In this document: positions 17,593 to 26,539 of the stretch, in pieces | Numbering within the stretch: position 1 is the first letter of the stretch | Layout of the letters: each line of letters begins with the position of its first letter | Assembly (NCBI RefSeq): GCF_000744375.1 | Contig: NZ_JQLU01000005.1 | Coordinates: 1,798,001-1,862,000, forward strand | DNA length: 64,000 bases | Direction of reading: 5' to 3' | Source of the DNA: Carnobacterium gallinarum DSM 4847 | Lineage (GTDB): Bacteria; Bacillota; Bacilli; Lactobacillales; Carnobacteriaceae | Position numbers and translations under genes: made by a program | Notes under the pieces: model-generated | The model's input: the letters and a program-made list of their open reading frames with translations, nothing else | The model's database searches: none | What the model was told of the DNA's origin: nothing

Positions 17593-18173
17593 AAACAAGA
17601 AAGTTAATTACTTCTAGTGTAGTTTTATCTGCCATATTAGTATCAGTATCAATTCCAACAGGTTTAGCTTTTGCAGCTACTACAGCTTCGACTAAAGCAG
17701 ATGTTGAATTAACAGCAGGCACAGGAAGTGGTGGTGCAGGACCGTTGAATTTGGATAAGGCACCTGCATTTAATTTTGGGAGTCAAGAAATTGCAACGAC
17801 TTTAAAAACGTATAATGCAGATGGTGATGTTCCCTTAACTGTTTCAGATATTCGTGGAACAGGTGAAGGCTGGACAGTTAACGCTAAAATTACTACTTTT
17901 GCAAGTACAGATCGCACATTAACTGGTGCTGAATTTATTCTTCCAGCAGTAGTGCCTACCTCACCAGAGGGAAATAGCCCGAAACCAGATGATACAAAAG
18001 CAACAACATTGAATGCAACAGATCAACAAGTTTTTGGTGCTAAAAAAGATACAGGTTTAGGGCAATGGAAAGCAAAATATGATAAAGCCGAGTTGAAAAT
18101 CCCAAGTGGAAACTATGCTGGAAAATATTCGGCTACGATTGAATGGACTTTATTAGCACAACCAGCTGTATAA
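17589..18173 (+). CDS. Short WxL-domain surface protein, locus 2 (first)
   Basis: This protein of 194 residues has a signal peptide and one WxL domain. Both Trp motifs are present (GEGWTVNAKI and ATIEWTLLAQ), so unlike its locus-1 counterpart the distal motif is intact. Shared segments with 7340-7912 include DIRGTGEGW, GAEFILPAV and SGNYAGKYSATIEW. It overlaps the LPXTG gene by 4 bp. Predicted to be non-covalently attached to peptidoglycan. Confidence 0.9.
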   Translation: MKTRKLITSSVVLSAILVSVSIPTGLAFAATTASTKADVELTAGTGSGGAGPLNLDKAPAFNFGSQEIATTLKTYNADGDVPLTVSDIRGTGEGWTVNAKITTFASTDRTLTGAEFILPAVVPTSPEGNSPKPDDTKATTLNATDQQVFGAKKDTGLGQWKAKYDKAELKIPSGNYAGKYSATIEWTLLAQPAV

Positions 18174-18244
18174 AATAGGGAAAAAAGAGTATACAAATAA
18201 AAAAAATAACTAAAAAATAGAGTTAAAAAGGGAGAGTAATAATT

Positions 18245-18949
18245 ATGTCAAAATTCAAAGCAATCAGTTTAATCACTTTAGGTTCGGTATTAGTATTAGG
18301 AACAGCAACAACAGCATTAGCAGCTCCAGATCCAGCAACATCTACAAACAAGATTGAATTTGAAAGTGGTGCAGCAACACCAACAGATCCATTAGATCCT
18401 ACTAATCCAGATAACACTGGTACTAAACCAGTAGATCCATCAGATCCAAACAACAACGGAACTGGAAATAACGGTCCACTATCAATTGACTTTGTGTCAA
18501 ACATTGACTTTGGTACGAAAAAAGTTTCACCAAAAACAGAAGTTTACAATGCACTAAATGAAAATCCTTACGTCCAAGTAACGGATACAACAGGTGAAGG
18601 TAAAGGGTGGACATTAACTGCAGCAGCAAGTACTTTTGCTGATTCAACTGGTAACAAAGTATTAAAAGGTGCTGAATTATCTTTCTTAAACGGACAAGTT
18701 AAAACAGTTTCTACAAACGTTTCAGATGCACCAGTTGCAAACCAATCATTAGTATTCTCAAATACAGATTCTAAAGAAGTTTTAAAAGCAGATGTTAATG
18801 CTGGTAAAGGTAGTTGGGTTAATGTTTGGTCTGGAACAAAAGACAATAATTCTAATGTAACATTAAAAGTATTAGCAGGTTCTGCAGAGAAAGCAGCGTA
18901 CACTTCTAAAGTAACATGGACATTAGTTGCAGGTCCAACTGCACCATAA
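18245..18949 (+). CDS. WxL-domain surface protein, locus 2 (second)
   Basis: This 234-residue protein has a signal peptide, a linker rich in Pro, Asp, Asn and Thr (TDPLDPTNPDNTGTKPVDP) and a WxL domain with GKGWTLTAAAS and SKVTWTLVAGP. A GGGAG site precedes the ATG. The sequence is Ala/Lys/Thr-rich with few rare codons, which may indicate high expression. It is the partner of 7955-8650 in locus 1. Confidence 0.9.
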   Translation: MSKFKAISLITLGSVLVLGTATTALAAPDPATSTNKIEFESGAATPTDPLDPTNPDNTGTKPVDPSDPNNNGTGNNGPLSIDFVSNIDFGTKKVSPKTEVYNALNENPYVQVTDTTGEGKGWTLTAAASTFADSTGNKVLKGAELSFLNGQVKTVSTNVSDAPVANQSLVFSNTDSKEVLKADVNAGKGSWVNVWSGTKDNNSNVTLKVLAGSAEKAAYTSKVTWTLVAGPTAP

Positions 18950-19004
18950 ATTTTTAAAATAACGTTTAAATGATGATAGTAGATATTAACAAGGAGTGGC
19001 TGAC

Positions 19005-20060
19005 ATGAAAAAAAGATTCTTATTTGTTCTGATCCCTCTATTTTTTCTATTTGTTTTAGCTACAGAGGCTAGTGCGAATTCGGTAGATTTCGGTGTGAAA
19101 CCTGTAATTCCAGAAAATCAACAGGATAAAAACAAATCCTATTTTGATTTACGAATGAGTCCTGGAGAAAAGCGTAGTGTTTCTCTTACACTTTCAAATT
19201 TATCAGATAAAGAAACAGTAGTGGCGATTCAACCAAATACTGCAATGACCAACAGAAATGGGGTTATTGATTATAAAAGTTCTGATAAAGCGAAAGATTC
19301 TACTTTACCGCTGAACATTTCGGACATCATTACTGGTGAAAAGGAAGTTACACTGAAACCCAAGGAATCTAGAAATATAACTTATGAGATTACAATGCCT
19401 GAGAAGCCTTTTGACGGGATGATATTGGGTGGTTTTTATATGAAAAAAATATCGAAAGAACCAGCTCCAGCAACAGATAAAAATGTTCAGATAAAAAATG
19501 AATATTCTTATGTGGTTGCAGTCGCTATAACTCAAAATGATGCAAAAATAGATTCAGAGTTAAAATTAAATGACATCAAGCCTGGTTTAGAGAATTATCG
19601 GACGGTTGTCACAGCCAATATTCAAAATATTAAACCTAAGCTAGAAGGTAAGATGTCAGTGAAGGCCAATGTTACGAAGAAAGGCAGCTCAGAAATTTTG
19701 CATACAACTGAAAAAGAGTCGATGAGCATGGCACCCAATTCCAATTTTGATTTTCCAATTAGTTGGAATAACCAAGAATTGAAAGCTGGGGTTTATACAT
19801 TGAATTTAAATGTAACGACTTCTGGTGGACAATGGAAATTTTCAAAAGATTTTGAAATCAAGGCTGCAGAATCAAATAAGTTAAATAATAGTGCAGTAGA
19901 ATTAGATAAAGACTATACAACCATCTTTATTATTATTGGCAGTTTATTAGTTGTCACAATTCTATTACTCCTTGTTCTTATCTTTATCTTTAGAAAAAAA
20001 CGGACAGACAAAGAAAATCAAGCAACAGAGCAAAAACGCCCTAACAAAAAGGTGGTGTAA
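19005..20060 (+). CDS. WxL-interacting protein (DUF916 + DUF3324), locus 2
   Basis: This 351-residue protein has a signal peptide, a DUF916 peptidoglycan-binding domain (PVIPENQQDKNKSYFDLRM), a DUF3324 domain (NYRTVVTANIQNIKPKLEGK), a C-terminal membrane helix and a charged cytoplasmic tail. The ATG at 19005 is 8 nt after AAGGAG, and the GTG at 18996 sits in the ribosome binding site. It probably tethers the WxL proteins to the membrane and wall. The lectin gene follows after 6 bp, so translation is closely linked. Confidence 0.92.
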   Translation: MKKRFLFVLIPLFFLFVLATEASANSVDFGVKPVIPENQQDKNKSYFDLRMSPGEKRSVSLTLSNLSDKETVVAIQPNTAMTNRNGVIDYKSSDKAKDSTLPLNISDIITGEKEVTLKPKESRNITYEITMPEKPFDGMILGGFYMKKISKEPAPATDKNVQIKNEYSYVVAVAITQNDAKIDSELKLNDIKPGLENYRTVVTANIQNIKPKLEGKMSVKANVTKKGSSEILHTTEKESMSMAPNSNFDFPISWNNQELKAGVYTLNLNVTTSGGQWKFSKDFEIKAAESNKLNNSAVELDKDYTTIFIIIGSLLVVTILLLLVLIFIFRKKRTDKENQATEQKRPNKKVV

Positions 20061-20066
20061 AATAAT

Positions 20067-22331
20067 ATGAAGAAAAAAGGTTGGCTAATTGGAATTGCAA
20101 GTGCTATTTTCATGCTTACAGCGGGAGGTATTTCAGCTGAAGCAGCAAATGAAAATTTACCACCTGTTAATATTTCGCTAGACAATATTTTTCAAGTACC
20201 AAGTGGCTCTACAAGTAAGGTTATCAAAGTTGGTACAGGAGATATTGTTGAGATTACAGCAGCCAGAGTTAACCAAAGTGGTGCAATCTGGTCAACAGCT
20301 TCTAATAAAATGGATCTAAGCAAAGATTTTGAAGCTTCAATGTATATTTATTTTGGTAATCAAGGTAGTGCCGCAGCGGATGGGATGTCTTTTGTTATGC
20401 AAAATGCTGATGCAGGTCCGAATACAGCCAATGTTGGTGGGGGTGCCAGAATTGGTGTTTGGGATTGGGCTTCTCCAGGTACTTTTGGATACGGAATAAA
20501 AAACAGTTTAGCGATTGAATTTGATACGTATTCAAATGGAGATGGCTTTGATGCGGGATTAAATGGTCAAAATCATATTGCATGGGGATTTCCAAGTATT
20601 AAATCTACCTATTTAGATAGTAATGGACTGAGAAGATTAGATCATAAAGGTCTTCAATATCCCGGAAATTTATCAGTAGATAAATGGTTTCCTTTTAATG
20701 TGAAATGGTCTGCTAGTGCTAAAACATTAACGTATAAGTTTAATAATTTAGCACCGGTTGTGATTCCTGTTCCAGATCCAGCTGCCGTTTTTGGTAACAC
20801 AAGTACTGTTTACTGGGGCTTTACTGGTTCAACTGGCGCACAGTTTGAGTTAAATCGTGTTGCATTTGAAAAAGTACCAGGTTTAGTCAACGCAACAGTA
20901 CCAATGACAGTAAAAAATCAAGAAGGTATGGATGTAGCTGGAAAAGTTGTGAGTTCTGGGGAAACTTTAACGTATCGTTTAGAAGGAAATTATCTTTCTG
21001 GAAAACAAAATTGGCGGACTGTAACTGGAAAACTTACATTGCCTGATACGGTAAATTATGTTCCAAATACATTGAAGGCATATTCAGCAGGTGGTCCAGA
21101 AATAAGCTTGCCAGATAGCAAATGGAATGGTAAGACCTTAACTACGGATTTAGGAACGTTAGATACAACGAAAAATATTGCTTATGTTACATTCAATGTT
21201 AAAACTACTGATGTTGCAGCTGTAACTTCTGTAGCAGCAAAAGGAACACTTAGTGGCTTAAATTATATTGACAACAGTAACGAAGTTCAATATCAAATTA
21301 AACCGCGTGAAGCTCCGAAAGTAACCTTAACAAACGGAAATACTACGCAAACCATTTTTTCTAATACAAACTATGAGTTGACGGGAACATGGATTGATCC
21401 AGATGGCAAACAATCTACGCTACACTATTTAGTGAATGGTGTGGAAATTGGTACAAGTCAGATATCTAGTCCAGCAAATAATCAACAACAAAATTACACG
21501 TATACGATTCCTGCAAATCAATTAAAAGAAGGTGCAGTAACGCCAGTTGTTGTTTATGCAGTAGATGAAACAGGTCTTGAATCACAACGTGTCCCAATCA
21601 ACATAAAAGTTTTATCTCCTCCTAAAGTAACTCTAAATGGTACAGGAACAACTGTTGAAATAGACAACGGTTCTGATTTTGCCTTTAAAGGAACTTGGAA
21701 AGACCTAGATAGTCAATTTGTTAATTTGTACTATATTTTAGGGAATAATCCACCGGTTCAATTTGGTAAACAAGTAGCAAATCCTGATCCTAAAGGACAA
21801 ACAATTAATTTTTCACAGTCTGTTCCTAGTAAGGATTTGGCACCTGGAACCTATTCATTAAAAGTTTATGCAGAAGATAGTGAGGGGCAACAAACAGTCA
21901 GTGATGTTGTGACAATCCAAGTTATTGGAACGCTGCAATTTACGAATATATCTAGTGCTGTAAGTTATGAAGGAACATCTATTCCTAAGACCTTAAAAAC
22001 AGTTAAACGGAATACAGATTGGGATATCCGAGTTAAAGATACACGAAGAATTGGCGGCGACTGGCGCGTAGATGTAACGTTGGAACAACCATTTGCCAAT
22101 CAGGCACAAAAGAAATTGTCTGACGGTTTGTTCTTTAAAAACGGTACAAATATAACTCCATTAAAAGTTGGAGATACAACAACCGTCTTTTCTAAAAAAA
22201 CCACAGATTTTCAAGAAGTACCTGTCACTTGGTCAGAAGATCAAGGTTTACTAATGAATATCAGTCCTTCAGATTATACAGGCAAATATCAAGGAGTTTT
22301 AAATTGGACTTTAGTTGATGGTCCAAGCTAA
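20067..22331 (+). CDS. L-type lectin / WxL-domain surface protein, locus 2 (first)
   Basis: This 754-residue secreted protein has a signal peptide, a bacterial legume-lectin-like domain (DGMSFVMQNAD, SLAIEFDTYSNGDGFD, NHIAWGFPS), a beta-rich spacer domain, two Ig-like repeats with GTWIDPDG and GTWKDLDS, and a WxL domain (DWDIRVKDTR, LNWTLVDGP). It starts 6 bp after the WxL-interacting protein gene, with GGTGG as a ribosome binding site inside that gene's end. It is closest in layout to 10279-12567. Likely role: glycan recognition at the cell surface. Confidence 0.92.
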   Translation: MKKKGWLIGIASAIFMLTAGGISAEAANENLPPVNISLDNIFQVPSGSTSKVIKVGTGDIVEITAARVNQSGAIWSTASNKMDLSKDFEASMYIYFGNQGSAAADGMSFVMQNADAGPNTANVGGGARIGVWDWASPGTFGYGIKNSLAIEFDTYSNGDGFDAGLNGQNHIAWGFPSIKSTYLDSNGLRRLDHKGLQYPGNLSVDKWFPFNVKWSASAKTLTYKFNNLAPVVIPVPDPAAVFGNTSTVYWGFTGSTGAQFELNRVAFEKVPGLVNATVPMTVKNQEGMDVAGKVVSSGETLTYRLEGNYLSGKQNWRTVTGKLTLPDTVNYVPNTLKAYSAGGPEISLPDSKWNGKTLTTDLGTLDTTKNIAYVTFNVKTTDVAAVTSVAAKGTLSGLNYIDNSNEVQYQIKPREAPKVTLTNGNTTQTIFSNTNYELTGTWIDPDGKQSTLHYLVNGVEIGTSQISSPANNQQQNYTYTIPANQLKEGAVTPVVVYAVDETGLESQRVPINIKVLSPPKVTLNGTGTTVEIDNGSDFAFKGTWKDLDSQFVNLYYILGNNPPVQFGKQVANPDPKGQTINFSQSVPSKDLAPGTYSLKVYAEDSEGQQTVSDVVTIQVIGTLQFTNISSAVSYEGTSIPKTLKTVKRNTDWDIRVKDTRRIGGDWRVDVTLEQPFANQAQKKLSDGLFFKNGTNITPLKVGDTTTVFSKKTTDFQEVPVTWSEDQGLLMNISPSDYTGKYQGVLNWTLVDGPS

Positions 22332-22509
22332 AAATAAAAATCAAATAGTACAATAAACAAAATTATGCAGTCAAGTCTTCATTTAAATAAAGACGATTCA
22401 ACTATTTTATTCAGATAGTTACCTGGGTGACACCATAATTTTATCGTGGCCTATTCTTATTTGTTTTTTAGAAAAAGTAAAGCGACTACTAAAATGGTGG
22501 TGAAATAGT

Positions 22510-24786
22510 TTGGGTAAAATAGGCTGGTTCATTGTACTTTCAAGTGTATTTTTAATTTTTACAATTGGAACAATCTCAGCTAAAGCAGTAAATGAGAACA
22601 ATCCGCCTGCCCAGATTGAATTAGATAATATCTTTCAAACACCAGCAGGATCGGTTAGTAATATCGTTACAACGACTAAAGGAAATTTAGTCGAAATAAC
22701 ACCAGCAAAAACCAATCAAAATGGAGCGATTTGGTCAACAGACGCAAATAAAATGAATTTAGCAGAAGACTTTGAATCCTCGATGTATCTTTATTTTGGA
22801 AATCAAGGAAAAAAGGCTGCTGATGGAATGACATTTGTGATGCAGAACGATCCCAACGGACCCAATGCAATCATTACTGGCTATGGCTCACAAATAGGTA
22901 CTTGGGCTAGTCCCACACCTGAAAGTTGGTATCCAGGTATTAGAAAAAGCTTTGCAGTGGAATTTGATACCTATGATAACACAGATGGATTTGATGCAGA
23001 TATGGTCCAAGGGGAGGATCATATTGCATGGAATTTTCCAGACGTGCGTTCGTCCTATGTTGATTATATGAGTTCAAATCAAGTCAAACGTAAATTAACG
23101 CATAAAAATAGGCAATATCCAGGAGAATTATCGGTGGATAAATGGTTTCCATTTAAGATAAAATGGTCTGCAAGTAGGAAAACATTAACGTATCAATTTA
23201 ATGATTTAGCACCTGTAGACGTACCGATTATGAATCCTGAAGCTGTTTTTGGGAGTACTCAGGTCTATTGGGGGTTTGCCGGTTCAACAGGGAATCAAAC
23301 CGAAATGAATCGGGTTTCATTTGAAAAAGTACCAGATTTGGTTCAATCAAAGGTCAATCTGACTGTAAAAAATCAAGAGGGCATTAGTGTCGATGGGGGA
23401 ATTGTCAGCAGTATGGAACGGCTAACCTATCGTTTGGAAGGAAATTATATTTCCGGTAAGCAAGAATGGAAAGCCGTTTTTGCACAACTTCAATTGCCAG
23501 AAAATGTAACCTACATTCCAAATACGTTAAAACTTTTTTCTACCGATGGCTCTGAAATCGCATTACCAGATGATCAATGGAATGAAAAAACACTAAATGT
23601 AAATATAGGAGCGTTAAATACGCAGAAAAATCTAGCCTATGTCACTTTTGAAGTTGAAACAGCGAATGTATCTAGTTTAACTGAGGTAACAGCAGAAGGA
23701 CTATTTACTGGGAAAAATCAGATTGATACGAGTAATCGTGTTGACTATCAGATTGATACGAAAAAACCACCAACTCTGACTTTAACAAATGAAAATACAA
23801 TTCAAACGACTGTTACTGGGGGGAACTATGAAGTAACAGGAATTTGGAAAGATTTAGATGGAATGAAGGGAACGTTACATTATTTAGTTAACGGAAAAGA
23901 AGTAGGTACAAGCAATGAAATCAGTTCAACAGTGAATCAAGAAATCAATTATGCGTATACAATTCCTGGTAGTAGCTTAACTCAAGGAGCTGAAAATACG
24001 CTTGAAGTCTATGCTGTTGATGAAGACAATCTTGTATCAGAATATGTTTCACTTAAAATAAAGAGTTTAAGTGTACCAAAAATTACTCTTAACCATTCAG
24101 ACACAACCGTTAATCTAGACAATACGTTAGATTATACGACAATGGGGACATGGCAAGATTTAGATAGTTCATGGGTCAGTCTATCTTATGTATTAGATGA
24201 TTCTAAGGCTGTTGAATTTGCCAAAGAAGTTTCAAATTCCGATCCTAAAGATCAGGAAATCAAGTATGAATTAACTGTTGGAGGCAACGGATTAACTCCT
24301 GGTTTGCACCGACTAAAAGTATACGCTGTAGACGCAGAGGGACAAGCGTCCGTTAGTAAAACAGTTCTAATTAACGTGACAGGAACATTGCAGTTTACAA
24401 ATGTATCTGATAAAGTTAGTTATCCAAAAAATGAAATTCCACGAACAATCAAAACCATTCAACGCAACAAGGATTGGGATATCCGTGTCAAAGATACACG
24501 TGGTATCGGAAGTAGCTGGTATGTCAATGTAACAGTAGAACAGCCATTTACTAATGAAAATAAAAAAAAATTAACAGAAGGAATCATCTACAAAACTGGA
24601 GATTTTTCAACTCCCTTACAAGTAGGTGTTGCAACCACTGTTTTTTCAAAAACAACAACAGACTACCACGAAGTACCTGTTAACTGGTCAGAGAATCAAG
24701 GGCTTTTATTATTGATTACTCCTTCTGATTATTCAGGAAGCTATCAGGCAGTCTTGAATTGGACTTTAATTGATGGCCCTTCTTAG
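22510..24786 (+). CDS. L-type lectin / WxL-domain surface protein, locus 2 (second)
   Basis: This protein of 758 residues starts at TTG behind GGTGGTG. Signal peptide, lectin domain (DGMTFVMQNDPNG, SFAVEFDTYDNTDGFD, DHIAWNFPD), spacer domain, two Ig-like repeats (GIWKDLDG, GTWQDLDS), then a WxL domain (DWDIRVKDTRG, LNWTLIDGP). In the first repeat the usual GTW is GIW. The 178-bp gap before it contains no gene. It closes the locus-2 operon, followed by a strong terminator. Confidence 0.92.
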   Translation: MGKIGWFIVLSSVFLIFTIGTISAKAVNENNPPAQIELDNIFQTPAGSVSNIVTTTKGNLVEITPAKTNQNGAIWSTDANKMNLAEDFESSMYLYFGNQGKKAADGMTFVMQNDPNGPNAIITGYGSQIGTWASPTPESWYPGIRKSFAVEFDTYDNTDGFDADMVQGEDHIAWNFPDVRSSYVDYMSSNQVKRKLTHKNRQYPGELSVDKWFPFKIKWSASRKTLTYQFNDLAPVDVPIMNPEAVFGSTQVYWGFAGSTGNQTEMNRVSFEKVPDLVQSKVNLTVKNQEGISVDGGIVSSMERLTYRLEGNYISGKQEWKAVFAQLQLPENVTYIPNTLKLFSTDGSEIALPDDQWNEKTLNVNIGALNTQKNLAYVTFEVETANVSSLTEVTAEGLFTGKNQIDTSNRVDYQIDTKKPPTLTLTNENTIQTTVTGGNYEVTGIWKDLDGMKGTLHYLVNGKEVGTSNEISSTVNQEINYAYTIPGSSLTQGAENTLEVYAVDEDNLVSEYVSLKIKSLSVPKITLNHSDTTVNLDNTLDYTTMGTWQDLDSSWVSLSYVLDDSKAVEFAKEVSNSDPKDQEIKYELTVGGNGLTPGLHRLKVYAVDAEGQASVSKTVLINVTGTLQFTNVSDKVSYPKNEIPRTIKTIQRNKDWDIRVKDTRGIGSSWYVNVTVEQPFTNENKKKLTEGIIYKTGDFSTPLQVGVATTVFSKTTTDYHEVPVNWSENQGLLLLITPSDYSGSYQAVLNWTLIDGPS

Positions 24787-24806
24787 TAGTTTGATCATTA
24801 TAAATG

Positions 24807-24857
24807 AAAAATCCAGATGAGCATGAGGTGAACCCCTTTATGCTCATCTGGATTTTT
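24807..24857. terminator. Terminator of WxL locus 2
   Basis: An 18-bp perfect inverted repeat (24807-24824 with 24840-24857) contains ATCCAGATGAGCAT and closes a 15-nt loop. A and T tracts form part of the stem. It can stop transcripts from both strands. The core ATCCAGAT/ATCTGGAT is identical to the locus-1 terminator. Confidence 0.9.
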
Positions 24858-24889
24858 AACGTTGCTTGATAAAAATATACAGTTTAAAA

Positions 24890-25291
24890 CTAATTTTGAG
24901 TAACAAATAGGGAATCAATAGAAAAAGTACGGATGTATTTGATTATCAATAAGAAAAAAGTGTTTTTTGACTGTAGACTGATAAAAAAGCCTAATAAAAA
25001 ATTCACAATAAGTTGTAACGTACTTAGTAGGAATGCAATGATAAAAGTATACTTGAATGCTTGAATTAATTTGCTTAGAATTGTAAAACCAACTAAATCT
25101 GTTCCAAATGGAGGAACGACTGCTGGCGGATAAGGAGGGAGTTTTAGTTGATTATTGAGCTTTAAACTAGGAATTCGTAAAGTTAAATGACCTTTGGCAA
25201 GCCATGGTTCATACAAGAAACTAATCGCTAGACAAGCAATAAAAAAATCACTATTATCATGAAGCGGCGTTTTGCATGTTACCAATACCAC
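24890..25291 (-). CDS. Hypothetical small membrane protein downstream of the DUF6884 gene
   Basis: An open frame of up to 133 residues, not recognised. It has hydrophobic segments near DFFIACLAISFLYEP and IIAFLLSTLQLIVNFLLGFF, separated by a Pro-rich loop (LPPYPPAVVPPFGTD), suggesting two or three membrane helices. No ATG start fits. GTG 25291 and TTG 25285 are possible and both lie inside the end of the DUF6884 gene (35-bp overlap), with a poor ribosome binding site. The start is therefore uncertain, and a truncated N-terminus is possible. Co-transcription with the upstream gene is likely. Confidence 0.5.
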   Translation of the reverse strand: MVLVTCKTPLHDNSDFFIACLAISFLYEPWLAKGHLTLRIPSLKLNNQLKLPPYPPAVVPPFGTDLVGFTILSKLIQAFKYTFIIAFLLSTLQLIVNFLLGFFISLQSKNTFFLLIIKYIRTFSIDSLFVTQN

Positions 25292-25676
25292 CGGCTTGGT
25301 CCAGAGGGAAATCTAAGAGAATATTTTGGGGAATAATTTGATGTAGCAAAAGTTGGAATTTTTTTCCACCTAAAACGACATATTGTGACTCAGATAAAGT
25401 CAAATCTAGCCATTGTTTTTTTAATTCAGCAAGTTGGATGGTTTCTTGATTAACTCCTTTTAAGGTAAACCGGACATCGTATGTATGGGGGACAAGGTCT
25501 GTTGGTTTTAAGAATCCGTAATAAGGGGAAAGAATTAGATAGTCTGAATCAAACTTTTGTGCGTAGGCCTGACAAAGGCGGTGAAAAGTTCCTATATAAG
25601 CCTGATTGGCTGAAACAGTACCAATAGTTGGTTCCTTGTCCCAAATTTTAGGCTTACCACTAGCGATAATCATCAT
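25257..25676 (-). CDS. DUF6884 family protein
   Basis: A 139-residue cytoplasmic protein starting at ATG after AGGAGG. The segment YIGTFHRLCQAYAQKF, then DYLILSPYYGFLKPTDLVPHTYDVRF, matches the DUF6884 pattern (a short alpha/beta domain with a conserved S-x-x-Y-G-x-L/F-x-P element). This family occurs near nucleic-acid-related and defence genes in some genomes, and its function is not established. It ends with GGIGNMQNAAS. A leftward promoter with TATAAT-like sequence lies near 25700. Confidence 0.7.
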   Translation of the reverse strand: MMIIASGKPKIWDKEPTIGTVSANQAYIGTFHRLCQAYAQKFDSDYLILSPYYGFLKPTDLVPHTYDVRFTLKGVNQETIQLAELKKQWLDLTLSESQYVVLGGKKFQLLLHQIIPQNILLDFPLDQAGGIGNMQNAAS

Positions 25677-26194
25677 TATTTTAACCTCCTTTTTATTTAT
25701 TATAATTAGTATACCATTCTAAATACTTAACTAGAAAAAAATTTTAATCGTTGTTGGTTTTTAACTTTAATAGAATCGGATTAATATAGGGTTTATCTTT
25801 TATTTAGTATTTAATTAGAAAAAAATGGTAAAACGAATTGGCTTTTTGGATAGGCTTGAATTTTTTAGGAAGAGAAAAGGTAGTTCTGTAATTCCGGTAT
25901 GAAATTTAGTTGGAGGGAAAAATGTCTGCTACCTACTAGTTGTTAGGAACTTATTCCTTAAAAAAAGAAGATTCTAGCGCTATTGTTGGACCAAATTCGT
26001 CAATAAACCTACGATTTTTAGAAATAAGCTACACCTCGTTTCTATGTATTTAACATAGTCTGCTTCTTTTTTATTCTGTAAAAAAATTCATTTGATTAAC
26101 TACTTTACCTGTCGGGGTAATTCTGTTATAATTTTACTATATCAGATGGAGTAATGTGGAGTGAAATGAAAAAAATTTAGTAGGAGGGGAGCAA
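25677..26194. other. 518-bp intergenic region between DUF6884 and PadR genes
   Basis: AT-rich, without an intact gene. It holds the leftward ribosome binding site and promoter of the DUF6884 gene, a small CTATGT-ATTTA-ACATAG hairpin at 26042-26058, and the PadR promoter at its right end. Several short frames are interrupted and no relic could be identified. Confidence 0.5.
26104..26132 (+). promoter_or_regulatory. Promoter of the PadR operon
   Basis: TTTACC (26104-26109) and TATAAT (26127-26132) have a 17-bp spacing. The start point would be about 55 bp before the GTG start. PadR proteins often repress their own promoter, so an operator should lie here, but no clear dyad was identified. Confidence 0.65.
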
Positions 26195-26539
26195 GTGATT
26201 AGTAGTGATGTCATTCGTGGTCATAACGATACAATTATTTTAGCAATTTTAATGAAAAATGATTCTTATGGATATCAAATATCAAAAGAAATAACCCAGA
26301 TGTCGCAAAATTTGTATCAAATCAAAGAAACAACGCTCTATTCCAGCTTTACTCGGCTAGAAAAAAAAGGGTATATTATTTCGTATTATGGTAGCGAAAC
26401 AAATGGAAAAAGGCGTACTTATTATAAAATTACAAGTCAAGGAATCGATTACTATCAAGAGAAATGTGAAGAATGGCAGATGATTAAACAAATCGTTGAT
26501 CAATTTGTAAAGGGGAGTACTGATAATGGAGCAGATTAG
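26195..26539 (+). CDS. PadR-family transcriptional regulator
   Basis: A 114-residue winged-helix protein, the size of short PadR regulators. It starts at GTG behind GGAGGGG. Characteristic elements are ILAILMKNDSYGYQISKEI, then ETTLYSSFTRLEKKGYI (recognition helix and wing) and KRRTYYKITSQG. It overlaps the next gene by 14 bp. PadR regulators commonly sit beside a membrane protein with an HAAS/DUF1700 domain, as here, and respond to envelope or phenolic stress. The signal is unknown for this one. Confidence 0.9.
   Translation: MISSDVIRGHNDTIILAILMKNDSYGYQISKEITQMSQNLYQIKETTLYSSFTRLEKKGYIISYYGSETNGKRRTYYKITSQGIDYYQEKCEEWQMIKQIVDQFVKGSTDNGAD

Noticed and set aside
24890-25676. A frameshift splitting one longer protein into the DUF6884 and membrane frames
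   Set aside because: The DUF6884 frame ends at a position normal for its length, and the downstream frame is hydrophobic and unrelated, so two genes fit better than one broken gene.
26042-26058. Small hairpin CTATGT-ATTTA-ACATAG as a terminator
   Set aside because: The stem is only 6 bp and AT-rich, and the nearest T run begins several bases away.
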